DNA of 64,000 bases from JBHJGU01 sp050331475 (GTDB taxonomy: Bacteria > Pseudomonadota > Alphaproteobacteria > Caulobacterales > Maricaulaceae), in NCBI GenBank assembly GCA_050331475.1, contig JBHJGU010000049.1, positions 1 through 64,000 of the forward strand, in the 5' to 3' direction. The translations under genes and the position numbers were made by a program. Under the pieces are notes generated by a model. It saw nothing but the letters and a program-made list of their open reading frames with translations. It did no database searches and was not told the DNA's origin. Below are positions 1 to 7,752 of this stretch, piece after piece. Within the stretch, counting starts at the first letter, position 1; each line of letters opens with the position of its first letter.

Positions 1-423
1 CGGTTCAACCGTCTCCGCAGTCGTCGTTCCTGTGGCGGCTTCCGCTTCTTCGGTCGCCGGTTCCGAGATCGCGGGCGTCCACGCCTCGCGCGCCGCGCTC
101 AAGCCAGCCTCATCGGTGGCGAGCGCATGGATGCGCAACACGGTTTCAAGCTGACGGTGACCCTTCTTCCGGCGATAGGTCGACCGCCGCTTCTTTTTGA
201 AGATAAGGTTCTTTTCGCCTTTGCGCTGGTGAACAACCTCAGCGAGCACGCCCGCGCCGTCAACCAAAGGCGCACCGACCTGAACCGCGTCCCCGGAATT
301 GATCATCATCACATCGCATAGCGCGACCAATTCGCCCGGCGCACCGTCGAGACGTTCCACGATGATTTCATCGTCTTTCGCGACTTTATATTGTTTGCCG
401 CCCGTCTTGATGACCGCGAACAT
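1..423 (-). CDS. rplU: 50S ribosomal protein L21 (3' end outside window)
   Basis: Large-subunit ribosomal protein that binds 23S rRNA. The protein opens MFAVIKTGGKQYKV, the L21 signature, and the basic segment KGEKNLIFKKKRRSTYRRKK around residues 67-87 with GHRQ after it is also typical. L21 normally ends near residue 103; here the frame runs on for at least 40 more residues, rich in Ala, Glu and Thr, and leaves the window still open. Many alphaproteobacterial L21 proteins carry such an extension with a helix-hairpin-helix domain, so I infer the same here. The start is ATG at 421-423. Confidence 0.95.
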   Translation of the reverse strand, partial: MFAVIKTGGKQYKVAKDDEIIVERLDGAPGELVALCDVMMINSGDAVQVGAPLVDGAGVLAEVVHQRKGEKNLIFKKKRRSTYRRKKGHRQLETVLRIHALATDEAGLSAAREAWTPAISEPATEEAEAATGTTTAETVEP

Positions 424-615
424 GGCTCGCTCCAATACGCTAGCTGCGCGGGGCTATCCGCCTATCGCGCAATAATCGTCGGGTCGCCGACGGAACCCGA
501 CGACGAAGGAGCGGGGACATTACTGAAAGCCGCCGACGCGTCAAGCGGTGAATGTCCTCTGGCGCGCGGGTTTAAAGGGAGGAATCGAGCGCGATCGAAC
601 GCGCGCGCCGATGAC

Positions 616-945
616 TTACCCGCCCCCTGCGGACTGAAGCCGTTCGAGATCACGGATCGCTTCCCGGTCCGCCGCACGTCGATCATCCCATTGCGCTTGG
701 GTCAGGCAGGTGCGTTTGGTAAATCGGCTTCCGGTTATTGGCTCATGTTTGCAGACCAGACGGGTGCGATAATCGTCATCAGACCGCTTCGGCGGGGGCG
801 CATCCTCGGTCGTGGCGGGTTCAGTCGCCGCGGTGGCGGGCGGCTGAGCGTTGAGCGCGGGATCGGACCCGCCCTCAGACGTCGCGCACGCGCTGCATAA
901 CGCGAGGCCTAAAATACTAACGACTGTCCGATAAATCGTCGACAT
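616..945 (-). CDS. Putative lipoprotein of unknown function, 109 aa
   Basis: An unrecognised small protein. The ATG at 943-945 follows a GGGGAGAG ribosome binding site, so it is preferred to a TTG five codons upstream. It opens with a hydrophobic signal segment and a lipobox ending Cys (ALCSAC), which suggests an outer-membrane or periplasmic lipoprotein. A Pro/Ala/Thr-rich spacer follows, then a compact C-terminal part with LVCKHEPITGSRFTKRTC and a charged tail. Two Cys in that part could form a disulfide. Short proteins ending this way recur in alphaproteobacteria, but I know no function. It stands alone between rplU and another small lipoprotein. Confidence 0.7.
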   Translation of the reverse strand: MSTIYRTVVSILGLALCSACATSEGGSDPALNAQPPATAATEPATTEDAPPPKRSDDDYRTRLVCKHEPITGSRFTKRTCLTQAQWDDRRAADREAIRDLERLQSAGGG

Positions 946-1061
946 GAGCGCTCTCCCCAAACCTCATTTGGAAAGGGTACGGGCGCAGACAACGGCGTCA
1001 AGACTAGGCGCACTGAAACAATGATATTAAAAATATAAGGTCTTTATAACTTTAACCCCAA

Positions 1062-1088
1062 GGGCCGCGCTTTTGTAGAACGCGGCCC
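1062..1088 (-). terminator. Possible terminator hairpin after the small lipoprotein gene
   Basis: GGGCCGCG at 1062-1069 pairs perfectly with CGCGGCCC at 1081-1088 around an 11-nt loop. It lies 28 nt past the stop of the minus-strand gene 1116-1280. There is no clean U tract on that strand, so the call is weak. Confidence 0.35.
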
Positions 1089-1115
1089 CCGGTTGGCGGC
1101 GACTTGCAGAGCGTC

Positions 1116-1280
1116 CTAACAGCGACGACGAACGCGGCTCCCGGTGAACGCGCATTCGCGGGCTTGCTCGTTCGACGCTTGGGTTTGCTGACCGGCATCG
1201 GCAAGCGTGGTGTTTGAGCTGGCGCAGCCACCTAACGCGGCGAAGCTGATGACGGCGAGCAAAGCGATGATCGATTTCAT
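1116..1280 (-). CDS. Small lipoprotein, 54 aa
   Basis: A short exported protein. The ATG at 1278-1280 is preceded by GGAAGGAA with good spacing, so the longer upstream reading is rejected. The sequence is a signal segment MKSIIALLAVISFAALGGC, whose last Cys is the lipidation site, then about 35 polar residues with two further Cys and a basic end (VRRRC). I do not recognise a family. Bacterial genomes carry many lipoproteins this small, often membrane-stress-related, but nothing in the sequence gives a specific role. Confidence 0.65.
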   Translation of the reverse strand: MKSIIALLAVISFAALGGCASSNTTLADAGQQTQASNEQARECAFTGSRVRRRC

Positions 1281-1514
1281 ATCAATTGTTCCTTCCCCAA
1301 ACCGCGTCATGCGGTCGTATATCAGGGGGACCATTTATCATGAGATCCAGCGGGAGAACCCCACGTTACGCGAACGTTAACACCTGTCATATGACGCTAT
1401 CTTGCGTGATCGGCCATGCGCTCGCGATACCCTCAGATCGCTTTAAAGCCGTCGGCGGTCGGCTTCGGTCTTGCGCCGCACCCGGGGTTTCCGTAGAACC
1501 CGCGCCTGCCCTAA

Positions 1515-1604
1515 GGAGAGGTGCCGGAGTGGTCGAACGGGGCGGTCTCGAAAACCGTTGTGCGCGCGAGCGTACCCAGGGTTCGAATCCCTGTCTCTCC
1601 GCCA
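1515..1604 (+). tRNA. tRNA-Ser (CGA)
   Basis: A 90-nt class II tRNA with encoded CCA. The acceptor 5' strand GGAGAGG pairs with TCTCTCC before the G discriminator. The anticodon loop reads CTCGAAA, so the anticodon is CGA, which decodes UCG. A long variable arm precedes the T arm (CAGGG, loop TTCGAAT, CCCTG). The long variable arm and the anticodon both identify serine. A beta-lactamase gene begins 68 nt downstream on the same strand. Confidence 0.96.
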
Positions 1605-1672
1605 CCATTACGTCAGTACGGCGATCACGATCGCTTCGGCGCCGAAAGAATTGCGCAAATCGCGCTTTGTCC

Positions 1673-2539
1673 ATGATCTGTCGGTGCGTTGCGGCCCCGC
1701 TAGCGGTGCTCTCAGCGGCGACTGGTGTTAACGCTCAAGACGTATTGGAGGCCGCCAAAACCATCGAGCGTGATCTTGACGCCCGGGTCGGCGTTTTCTT
1801 GCACGATTACGAGACGGGGCGGATCATCAGTCATAACGCGGACGAGAGGTTCCCGCTAAACAGCACGTTCAAGCTGCTCGCGTGCGGGGCGCTGTTGGCG
1901 CGCGTCGACGCGGGGCGTGCTGAGCTGGAGACGCCAACCGCGATCTCACCGGAGCGCCTCGCCCCCTATTCGCCGGTCGTTAAGTCTTTGGTCGAGGCCG
2001 GGCGCGCGTTCATAACCCTTGAGCGCGCTTGCGCGGCCGCCCTGTCGGTTAGCGACAATACCGCGGCGAACCGCGTGCTCGAGGCCGTCGGAGGGCCCGA
2101 AGGATTGACCGAATTCCTGCGCGACGTCGGGGACCGCGTCACTCGCTTGGACCGTCGGGAGCCTGATCTAAACGAGGCTCACCCCGGAGATCCGCGCGAT
2201 ACGACAACGCCGCGCGCCATTGCGCAAACCGCGCGCGCTTTGATCGTGGGCGAGACGCTATCGGCGCCCAGCCGAGCGCAATTGCGCATCTGGCTGGATG
2301 ACCACCAGGTCGCCGACGCCTTGTTTCGCGCGGTCCTGCCCGCGAATTGGTCGATCCATGACCGCACCGGCGCGGGCGATTATGGCTCGCGATCGATCGT
2401 AGCGGTCTTGTACCCACCCGACCGCGCGCCGATCGCCACGGCCGTTTATATTGCAAAGACGACCGCGAGTTTCCGTGAGCGCAATGCGGCGATCGCGACG
2501 GTCGGCCAAGCAATCGTATCAATGGTTGAAGCGGGTTAA
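1673..2539 (+). CDS. Class A beta-lactamase, RTG (carbenicillinase-like) type
   Basis: Periplasmic serine hydrolase that opens the beta-lactam ring. Residues 1-21 form a signal peptide ending VNA before Gln. All class A motifs are visible: STFK at 64-67 (nucleophile Ser64), SDN at 127-129, EPDLN at 163-167 (general-base Glu163), and RTG at 231-233 where most class A enzymes have KTG. RTG or RSG at that place, followed here by AGDYGSRSI, is known from CARB/PSE carbenicillinases. Length (288 aa) is normal. The start at ATG 1673 is chosen because it gives the signal peptide; no strong ribosome binding site is seen. The phosphatase gene begins 4 nt after its stop, so the two are probably cotranscribed. 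Confidence 0.92.
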   Translation: MICRCVAAPLAVLSAATGVNAQDVLEAAKTIERDLDARVGVFLHDYETGRIISHNADERFPLNSTFKLLACGALLARVDAGRAELETPTAISPERLAPYSPVVKSLVEAGRAFITLERACAAALSVSDNTAANRVLEAVGGPEGLTEFLRDVGDRVTRLDRREPDLNEAHPGDPRDTTTPRAIAQTARALIVGETLSAPSRAQLRIWLDDHQVADALFRAVLPANWSIHDRTGAGDYGSRSIVAVLYPPDRAPIATAVYIAKTTASFRERNAAIATVGQAIVSMVEAG

Positions 2540-2543
2540 TGCG

Positions 2544-3203
2544 TTGAAAGCGCCAACAGCGTCTTGGGGGGACAGGCTGCGCGGGTACCGGTCGTTGATG
2601 CTCAACGATCACGGCTTTCTAAGATTGGCGGTTTGGAACGAGCATGAAATTTCGCCGGGCGTTTGGCGGTCCAATCAACCCACGCCGCGCCGGATTAGGC
2701 TTTGGGCAGACCGCGGGATCAAGACCGTTGTTAACCTGCGCAATGAAAGTCCCAAGGCTTGGTATGCGTTGGAAGCCGATGCGTGCGCGCGGTTCGGTGT
2801 TGAGCTCGTAAATTTCGCCGCGCGGTCGCGCGCTGCGCCGGAAAAGGCCTGGTTCCACGACGTCAAAGCCTTGTTTGCGCAGGTCGAGCCGCCCTTCGTC
2901 ATGCACTGCAAATCCGGCGCGGATCGGGCCGGTCTAATGAGCGCTCTCTACTTACTGATAGCGCAAAACCGTCCCGTAGAGGAGGCGGCGGCGCAATTAA
3001 GCTGGCGCTATCTGCATGTGCGCCAAGGCAAGACCGGAATTTTAGACTTCTTGATTGATGAATACGCGCGCTCTAACGCCCTGCACTCCATGTCGTTTCT
3101 GGACTGGGTCGATGAGCGCTACGATCCCACCGCCCTGCGCGCAGCGTTTCAACCCGCCCCATTGGCGGACTTTGTCGTCGACCGCGTGCTGAGGCGCGAA
3201 TAG
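2544..3203 (+). CDS. Cys-x5-Arg protein phosphatase of dual-specificity type
   Basis: Probable protein tyrosine or dual-specificity phosphatase. The P-loop HCKSGADRAG supplies the nucleophile Cys and phosphate-binding Arg, and a SNQP motif plus GIKTVVNLRNE upstream match the general-acid region of this fold. About 219 aa. The start is uncertain: TTG at 2544 sits just past the beta-lactamase stop and keeps an N-terminal helix usual before the DHGF segment; ATG at 2598 is the alternative. There is no signal peptide or membrane segment, so it is cytoplasmic. Its substrate is unknown. The spacing suggests coexpression with the beta-lactamase upstream. Confidence 0.8.
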   Translation: MKAPTASWGDRLRGYRSLMLNDHGFLRLAVWNEHEISPGVWRSNQPTPRRIRLWADRGIKTVVNLRNESPKAWYALEADACARFGVELVNFAARSRAAPEKAWFHDVKALFAQVEPPFVMHCKSGADRAGLMSALYLLIAQNRPVEEAAAQLSWRYLHVRQGKTGILDFLIDEYARSNALHSMSFLDWVDERYDPTALRAAFQPAPLADFVVDRVLRRE

Positions 3204-3291
3204 CTCAACTTCCCGCGAGGCAGTTGACCGAACCACGGGCAGGGGTGATGTCTGATTCTGGATTCGTCGCCGATGTTTTTGAGGGCCCGTC

Positions 3292-3996
3292 ATGCGCAAA
3301 CTTCTTTTGGTCGCCGGCGCCACGGTTGCCGCACTCGCCACAGCGAGCGTTCTGTTAGCGCGTGCTGATGCGGCCGATGACGCGGCGCCGCCGCCGGCGG
3401 ACGCGCCACGGGCGCAGCCGACACGCGTCGAGGACGCGATTTTCGCTGGCGGCTGTTTCTGGTGTGTCGAGGCGGACCTGGAAAAGCTGCCTGGCGTGAT
3501 CGAGGCGGTTTCAGGGTATACCGGCGGCCATGTCAAAAACCCGTCTTATGAAGACGTGACCTATCTGGACACGGGCCACAAAGAAGCGGTTCGCGTGCGC
3601 TATGACGCCGATGTCATCGATTACGAAACCTTGGTCAGCGTGTTCTTGCGCACCATCGATGTGACCGACGATTTAGGCCAGTTCTGCGACAAAGGCGCGT
3701 CTTACCGCACCGCAATTTTCGCGCTGGATGCGGATCAACGGGCCATCGCCGAGGCGGAGATTGCGGAAATCGAGGCGGCGAACACGGTGTTGGGCGGGGT
3801 GGTCACCCCGGTTCTCGATGCGGGGACCTTCTATCGCGCCGAAGGCTATCACCAGGACTATTATAAGAAAAACCCAGTCCGATACTCGCTTTACCGGCGA
3901 GGCTGCGGCCGCGATGCGCGGTTACGCCAGATTTGGGGCGACGACGCCATGGGCCGGCGGTTTTATTCCGACGGAGCTCAGACCGCGCAGCGTTAA
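3292..3996 (+). CDS. msrA: Peptide-methionine (S)-S-oxide reductase, exported
   Basis: Reduces methionine S-sulfoxide in proteins. The catalytic motif GGCFWC (Cys55) and the downstream VSGYTGGHVKNPSYEDV are diagnostic of MsrA. A further Cys in RRGCGRD near the C terminus is well placed as the resolving residue. Unlike the cytoplasmic form, this 234-aa protein opens with a hydrophobic signal segment of about 25 residues ending near ARADAA and a Pro/Ala-rich spacer, so I infer it acts in the periplasm or anchored to the inner membrane. A GAGGG ribosome binding site precedes ATG 3292. It lies among other envelope genes (beta-lactamase, serine hydrolase remnant). Confidence 0.93.
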   Translation: MRKLLLVAGATVAALATASVLLARADAADDAAPPPADAPRAQPTRVEDAIFAGGCFWCVEADLEKLPGVIEAVSGYTGGHVKNPSYEDVTYLDTGHKEAVRVRYDADVIDYETLVSVFLRTIDVTDDLGQFCDKGASYRTAIFALDADQRAIAEAEIAEIEAANTVLGGVVTPVLDAGTFYRAEGYHQDYYKKNPVRYSLYRRGCGRDARLRQIWGDDAMGRRFYSDGAQTAQR

Positions 3997-4031
3997 ACGG
4001 TGATCGCCGTTTTCGCCGAACGAGGTCTGAC

Positions 4032-4289
4032 ATGCTCAATCGTCGCGCGGTCGTGCTCGCCGGAGCCTCCGCGCCGCCGCTGCGCAACGCCTCCGATCTG
4101 CACCAGAAGGATTTAGACACGCCGGTCTAATGGGCCGCGGAAACGCGCTACCAGCGGCTTTATGTGCTGCCCGAGCTGGAGATTGTCGCCGTGCGCCAAA
4201 AGCCCATTGATCCGCGTACGGTGTTTTCGGGTCGGTCGAGCGGTTGGTCGGACCTTGCGTTCCTCGAACGCGTGTTAGACGCGGTCTAA
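4032..4289 (+). pseudogene. Remnant of a serine hydrolase (beta-lactamase class C fold)
   Basis: A single reading frame begins MLNRRAVVLAGASAPPL, like an exported twin-arginine leader, hits TAA at 4128-4130, and then continues in the same frame for 52 codons to TAA 4287-4289. The second part (RYQRLYVLPELEIVAVR, then WSDLAFLERVL) resembles the last strand and helix of class C beta-lactamase-like serine hydrolases. The catalytic SxxK and YxN regions are gone. I infer a gene that lost most of its middle and then acquired a stop. Family assignment rests on about 50 residues. Confidence 0.6.
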
Positions 4290-4312
4290 GCCCCCCCGCC
4301 CGCCTTGGCGCA

Positions 4313-5842
4313 TCAATCCAGGGTTGACGGCGTTCGAAGCTGTGGTGCGTAAGCCGAGGCGCGCCAAAGTGTGACCGAACGAACCTTGTCCCCGCCCAAA
4401 CCGATCTGCAGTGGCGCGAGCGCCGCCCTTTCGGCGAAGTCCGGCGCGGCGATCGCTGCGTGGTGAGACTTGCTGACCGCGACCAAAAGCGGACCCTCGG
4501 CGCCGCGGGTCAGAGGCGCAATCAGTTCAGCGTGATTGCGCGGCCTCGCGTATTGGGACCACATCACCAATTTGTCCGCGATTTCAGGTGCGTAATAATG
4601 TGCGGCGTAAAAGACAAACCGATCATCGGTGACCACCGTCGCGCATCCGATGCGCGCGCAGCGTTGCGCGAGCGCTTGCGTGGTCGCCTCCCAACCCCGC
4701 ACCCGCTTGGAGACGTTCGACCATCCCATCGCGTCGATAAAACCGGGCGAGAGCACCACCGCACTCCAAACCGCAGCGATCATCAGAGGCGGCGCGAACA
4801 CCAATCCGCTCAGCCAAGCCGGACGGGGTCTCTGCGCAAGCCAATACCCGGCCAGCAAAAACGCCGCCGGCAAGGCCGCGGCTGCCCAATTGGCGTGCGC
4901 TCGGCTTATGAAGGCTTGGATCGCCACAATCGCTAAGGGCGGCGCGGCGAAGGCGACAAGCCAGGCCCAGCGATCTCGGTCCGGGCCGGCGAGCGCGCGG
5001 GCGGCCCCTAACCCGGCGATCACCAGGGCGGCTGGGCCGACGAAATAAAATTGATCGATCAAGAACCCGCCCAATTCGCGCACGTCGAAGCGGGCGTCGG
5101 CCCAATTGGCATTCTCCGCGGTGTGAGACACGGTCGCGAAACCTGTTTGGAGGTTCCACAGGACATTGGGCGCGATCAGCGCCATAGCGATAACAAGCGC
5201 TAGCGCGCCTTGGGCGCGTAACAGGCTTCGCCGAAGCTTAGCGTCCAGCGCTAAGCCTAAGCTCAGCCCGATCGCGGCGTAAACCATGGCGTATTTCGCT
5301 AAAAACCCCAGACCGAACGCGACGCCCAAGCTGACCGCCCAGCCCCAGGACCGCGGGTCGTCGCGCAAGCGCGCCAACGCCAACAGCGCCAAGGCCGCCA
5401 AGGGCGTCATCACCGTAGCCGTGCTCAACACCATGCCGCCGATCCAGACCCCGGGCGCGCTGACATAGATCGCGCACGCCCAGGCGCCGGCGCGCGGCGC
5501 GCCTAAGGCCCGGCCGCAAAGGCCCAACAAGACCGCCGTCGCAAAATGCAAGATTGGCCCGGGGGCACGGATCGCCCAGGTGGCGTCGCCCAAAACGGCC
5601 GTGACAACCGCGATCAGCCCCGCGATCAAGGGCGGCTTGGACACATAGCCCCAATCCAGCGATTGAGCCCACGTCCAATACTGCGCCTCGTCGGGGTAAA
5701 GCTCTAACGGGGTGAACGCCACCAGCAGCGCGCGCCAGAGCGTGATCACCGCGGCGAAGCCCACCGCGGTCCGCAGGCCGAGGCCCCAAGCCCAGCCCTG
5801 GCGCACGGCCGGGCCGGCCATCGAAGTCGTTACCACACTCAT
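4313..5842 (-). CDS. GT39/ArnT-type membrane glycosyltransferase
   Basis: Integral membrane transferase that probably moves a sugar from a polyprenyl-phosphate donor to a lipid, glycan or protein on the periplasmic side. The first periplasmic loop carries ELYPDEAQYWTWA, the acidic Asp-Glu motif of the PMT_2 family, and about ten hydrophobic segments follow before a soluble C-terminal part of roughly 130 residues. About 509 aa with ATG at 5840-5842; an ATG at 5888-5890 would add 16 residues, and neither has a convincing ribosome binding site. It is divergent from speD. The acceptor cannot be read from sequence. Confidence 0.82.
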   Translation of the reverse strand: MSVVTTSMAGPAVRQGWAWGLGLRTAVGFAAVITLWRALLVAFTPLELYPDEAQYWTWAQSLDWGYVSKPPLIAGLIAVVTAVLGDATWAIRAPGPILHFATAVLLGLCGRALGAPRAGAWACAIYVSAPGVWIGGMVLSTATVMTPLAALALLALARLRDDPRSWGWAVSLGVAFGLGFLAKYAMVYAAIGLSLGLALDAKLRRSLLRAQGALALVIAMALIAPNVLWNLQTGFATVSHTAENANWADARFDVRELGGFLIDQFYFVGPAALVIAGLGAARALAGPDRDRWAWLVAFAAPPLAIVAIQAFISRAHANWAAAALPAAFLLAGYWLAQRPRPAWLSGLVFAPPLMIAAVWSAVVLSPGFIDAMGWSNVSKRVRGWEATTQALAQRCARIGCATVVTDDRFVFYAAHYYAPEIADKLVMWSQYARPRNHAELIAPLTRGAEGPLLVAVSKSHHAAIAAPDFAERAALAPLQIGLGGDKVRSVTLWRASAYAPQLRTPSTLD

Positions 5843-5907
5843 CGACGATTTCTGGAGATTATCCTTGCGTCCCACCGTCTTTTGACCCATATCGCCGCGA
5901 TGCGAAA

Positions 5908-5931
5908 GGCCCCGCTGACCGGGGTCTTTTT
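5908..5931 (+). terminator. Intrinsic terminator or attenuator in the speD leader
   Basis: GGCCCCG at 5908-5914 pairs with CGGGGTC at 5920-5926 around a 5-nt loop and is followed at once by five T. The hairpin lies 37 nt before the speD start, and no plus-strand gene lies between it and the divergent GT39 gene. It therefore either attenuates speD itself or ends a short leader RNA. Confidence 0.65.
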
Positions 5932-5967
5932 GCGTAATTGGATGGTCTATTACGAACGGAGGTTGGG

Positions 5968-6450
5968 ATGCACGACGGCTCCCCCGCCCGCTTCGACGAT
6001 AAAAGCGAGGCGGATCTCGAACAGCGGCTCGCCGCGCCGGCCCAGTTGGCTGACGCGGCGGTAAATTCCAACGAGCCCCTGGATTTCTTCATCAAAGAAG
6101 ACGGCATTGAATACGCCGGCAGGCATGTGATCGTGGATCTTTGGGGCGCGCAACGCCTCGACGACCTCGCCCATATCGAGACCTCACTGCGCCGCGCGGC
6201 GATAGACGCGGGCGCGACCATTCTCAGCTCGGATTTCCATCGCTTCCAACCCAATGGCGGCGTGTCGGGTATGCTGGTTTTGGCCGAAAGCCACATCTCC
6301 ATCCATACCTGGCCCGAGCGCGCGTTCGCCGCCGTGGACGTCTTTATGTGTGGGATCTGCAAGCCCGAACGGACGATCGCGGTCCTAAAGGCGGCGTTTT
6401 CTCCCCAGACAACTGCGGTGAATTCGCTTAAACGCGGCGTCACCGCTTAG
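5968..6450 (+). CDS. speD: S-adenosylmethionine decarboxylase proenzyme
   Basis: Makes decarboxylated S-adenosylmethionine, the aminopropyl donor for spermidine. The self-cleavage site is Glu107-Ser108 within LAESHISIHTWPE; Ser108 becomes the pyruvoyl cofactor, and His and Cys of the short prokaryotic class (IHTWPE, FMCGIC) are present. At 160 aa it has about 45 extra N-terminal residues compared with the shortest bacterial forms. ATG 5968 has a GGAGG site 7 nt upstream, so the ATG ten codons earlier is rejected. A terminator-like hairpin sits in the leader. It heads a putative operon with a small membrane protein, aguA and aguB. Confidence 0.94.
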   Translation: MHDGSPARFDDKSEADLEQRLAAPAQLADAAVNSNEPLDFFIKEDGIEYAGRHVIVDLWGAQRLDDLAHIETSLRRAAIDAGATILSSDFHRFQPNGGVSGMLVLAESHISIHTWPERAFAAVDVFMCGICKPERTIAVLKAAFSPQTTAVNSLKRGVTA

Positions 6451-6457
6451 TCCCACC

Positions 6458-6766
6458 ATGACGCTGGGTTTAGAGCCGGCGTCGGCCCGGTCGGACGCGC
6501 CGGCGGAGCCGCTCGCCCTTCGGTTGGAGCGGTTCGCGATCCGCGGCGCGATCCTGGCGGCCCTCGCTTGGCTTGTGTTAGCGGGGGCGGGGCTCGCACT
6601 CAGCCCGGTGCTGGATCGGGTCAATTTGGCCGGGCGGGGCCTGGGCTCTTGGTTTCGGTATGTCGGGGCTCTGGCGGCCTTCGTCCTCACCGCGATCGGT
6701 TATGGCGGCTATCTCATCGTTTTAGAGCGTCGGGCGCGCGAACGCGGCGACGCGAGTGCGTCATGA
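6458..6766 (+). CDS. Small two-helix membrane protein in the polyamine operon
   Basis: No family recognised. The 102 residues hold two clear transmembrane segments, near 28-50 and 66-88, joined by a short loop with conserved-looking GRGLGSWFRYVG, and basic ends that predict both termini in the cytoplasm. It lies 8 nt after speD and its stop overlaps the aguA start (ATGA), so it is translated with the polyamine genes. A role in polyamine movement or in membrane tethering of an enzyme is possible, but that is guesswork. No strong ribosome binding site precedes the ATG. Confidence 0.7.
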   Translation: MTLGLEPASARSDAPAEPLALRLERFAIRGAILAALAWLVLAGAGLALSPVLDRVNLAGRGLGSWFRYVGALAAFVLTAIGYGGYLIVLERRARERGDASAS

Positions 6767-7749
6767 TTGCAGATTTCGCGCCCGCGGAGACGATTTGGTT
6801 CGGTTGGCCCTCGGCGCGCGCGCCCTGGGGGGCGGCGTTCGACGCAGAGCGCGCGGAATTCGCGACCGCGATCAATGCATTCATCGGCGCGACTGCGCCG
6901 TTTGAGCCGGTTGTGGTTGTTGCCGCGGACGCATCCTCCGCCGAAGCCGCGCGCGCGGCCTTAAGCGCTGAGGCGGAGGTGGTCGAGATCCCATTTGGCG
7001 ATGTGTGGTTGTGCGATTTGACCCCGTTGCCCACGCGTAAAGGCTGGGTCGCCCCCAGGTTTAACGGTTGGGGCGGCAAGTTTGTCTATCCGGGCGATGC
7101 GGACTTCGGCTCAGCGCTCGCGCGCCGGTTAGACCTCGCGCTCACCCCGTTGGACTTGGTGTTAGAGGGCGGCGCGCTGACGACGGATGGGGAGGGGACT
7201 GTGCTAACCACGCGCGCTTGTGTCCTTAATCCCAACCGAAACCCCGGGCTGAGTGAGGCGGAAGCGGAAACGCGGCTTGCCGCTGCGCTGGACCTGCAAC
7301 AGATCCTTTGGCTCGACGACGGCTTGGCCTGGGACGAAACCGACGGGCATATCGACAACCTCGCCCGCTTTGTCGCGCCGGGACGGATCGCTGTCGCCCA
7401 AGCGTTTGGCGAGGACGACCCCAATGCGGGTGTTTATGCCGCCGCCTGGGAGCGCTTGTCCGCAGCCCGCGACGCCCGGGGCCGGCGGCTTGAGTTGATC
7501 GCTATTCCCTCCCCGGGGCGACGGTTAGGCGCGGACGGCGCGCCGGTCGCCGCCAGTGCGATGAATTTCGTGGTCGGCGTCCACCGGGTCTTGGTTCCCC
7601 TTTATGGCGCGGCGAGCGACACGGCGGCGCTGGACGCAATCGGCGCAGCGTTTCCCGACCACGACGTTGTCGGCGCCCGCGCGGACGCGATTCTGACCGG
7701 CGGCGGCGCGTTTCACTGCGCCTCCTTCCGCTTGCCGAAAGGCTTTTAA
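6763..7749 (+). CDS. aguA: Agmatine deiminase
   Basis: Hydrolyses agmatine to N-carbamoylputrescine and ammonia, the first step of the arginine-decarboxylase route to putrescine. Guanidino-group-modifying fold: the N-terminal ETIWFGWPS, the RFNGWGGKF segment, the Glu/Asp/His set in ALTTDGEGT and ETDGHIDN, and the nucleophile Cys319 in GGGAFHCASF near the C terminus. 328 aa is somewhat shorter than the common 350-370. Its ATG overlaps the stop of the small membrane protein gene, and aguB follows 3 nt later. The next enzyme of the route being adjacent makes the assignment firm. Confidence 0.93.
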   Translation: MIADFAPAETIWFGWPSARAPWGAAFDAERAEFATAINAFIGATAPFEPVVVVAADASSAEAARAALSAEAEVVEIPFGDVWLCDLTPLPTRKGWVAPRFNGWGGKFVYPGDADFGSALARRLDLALTPLDLVLEGGALTTDGEGTVLTTRACVLNPNRNPGLSEAEAETRLAAALDLQQILWLDDGLAWDETDGHIDNLARFVAPGRIAVAQAFGEDDPNAGVYAAAWERLSAARDARGRRLELIAIPSPGRRLGADGAPVAASAMNFVVGVHRVLVPLYGAASDTAALDAIGAAFPDHDVVGARADAILTGGGAFHCASFRLPKGF

Positions 7750-7752
7750 TCG

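Noticed and set aside
1515..4300. A genomic island inserted at tRNA-Ser.
   Set aside because: No integrase, no direct repeat of the tRNA end seen, and composition is like the surroundings; only the tRNA-bla order is noted.
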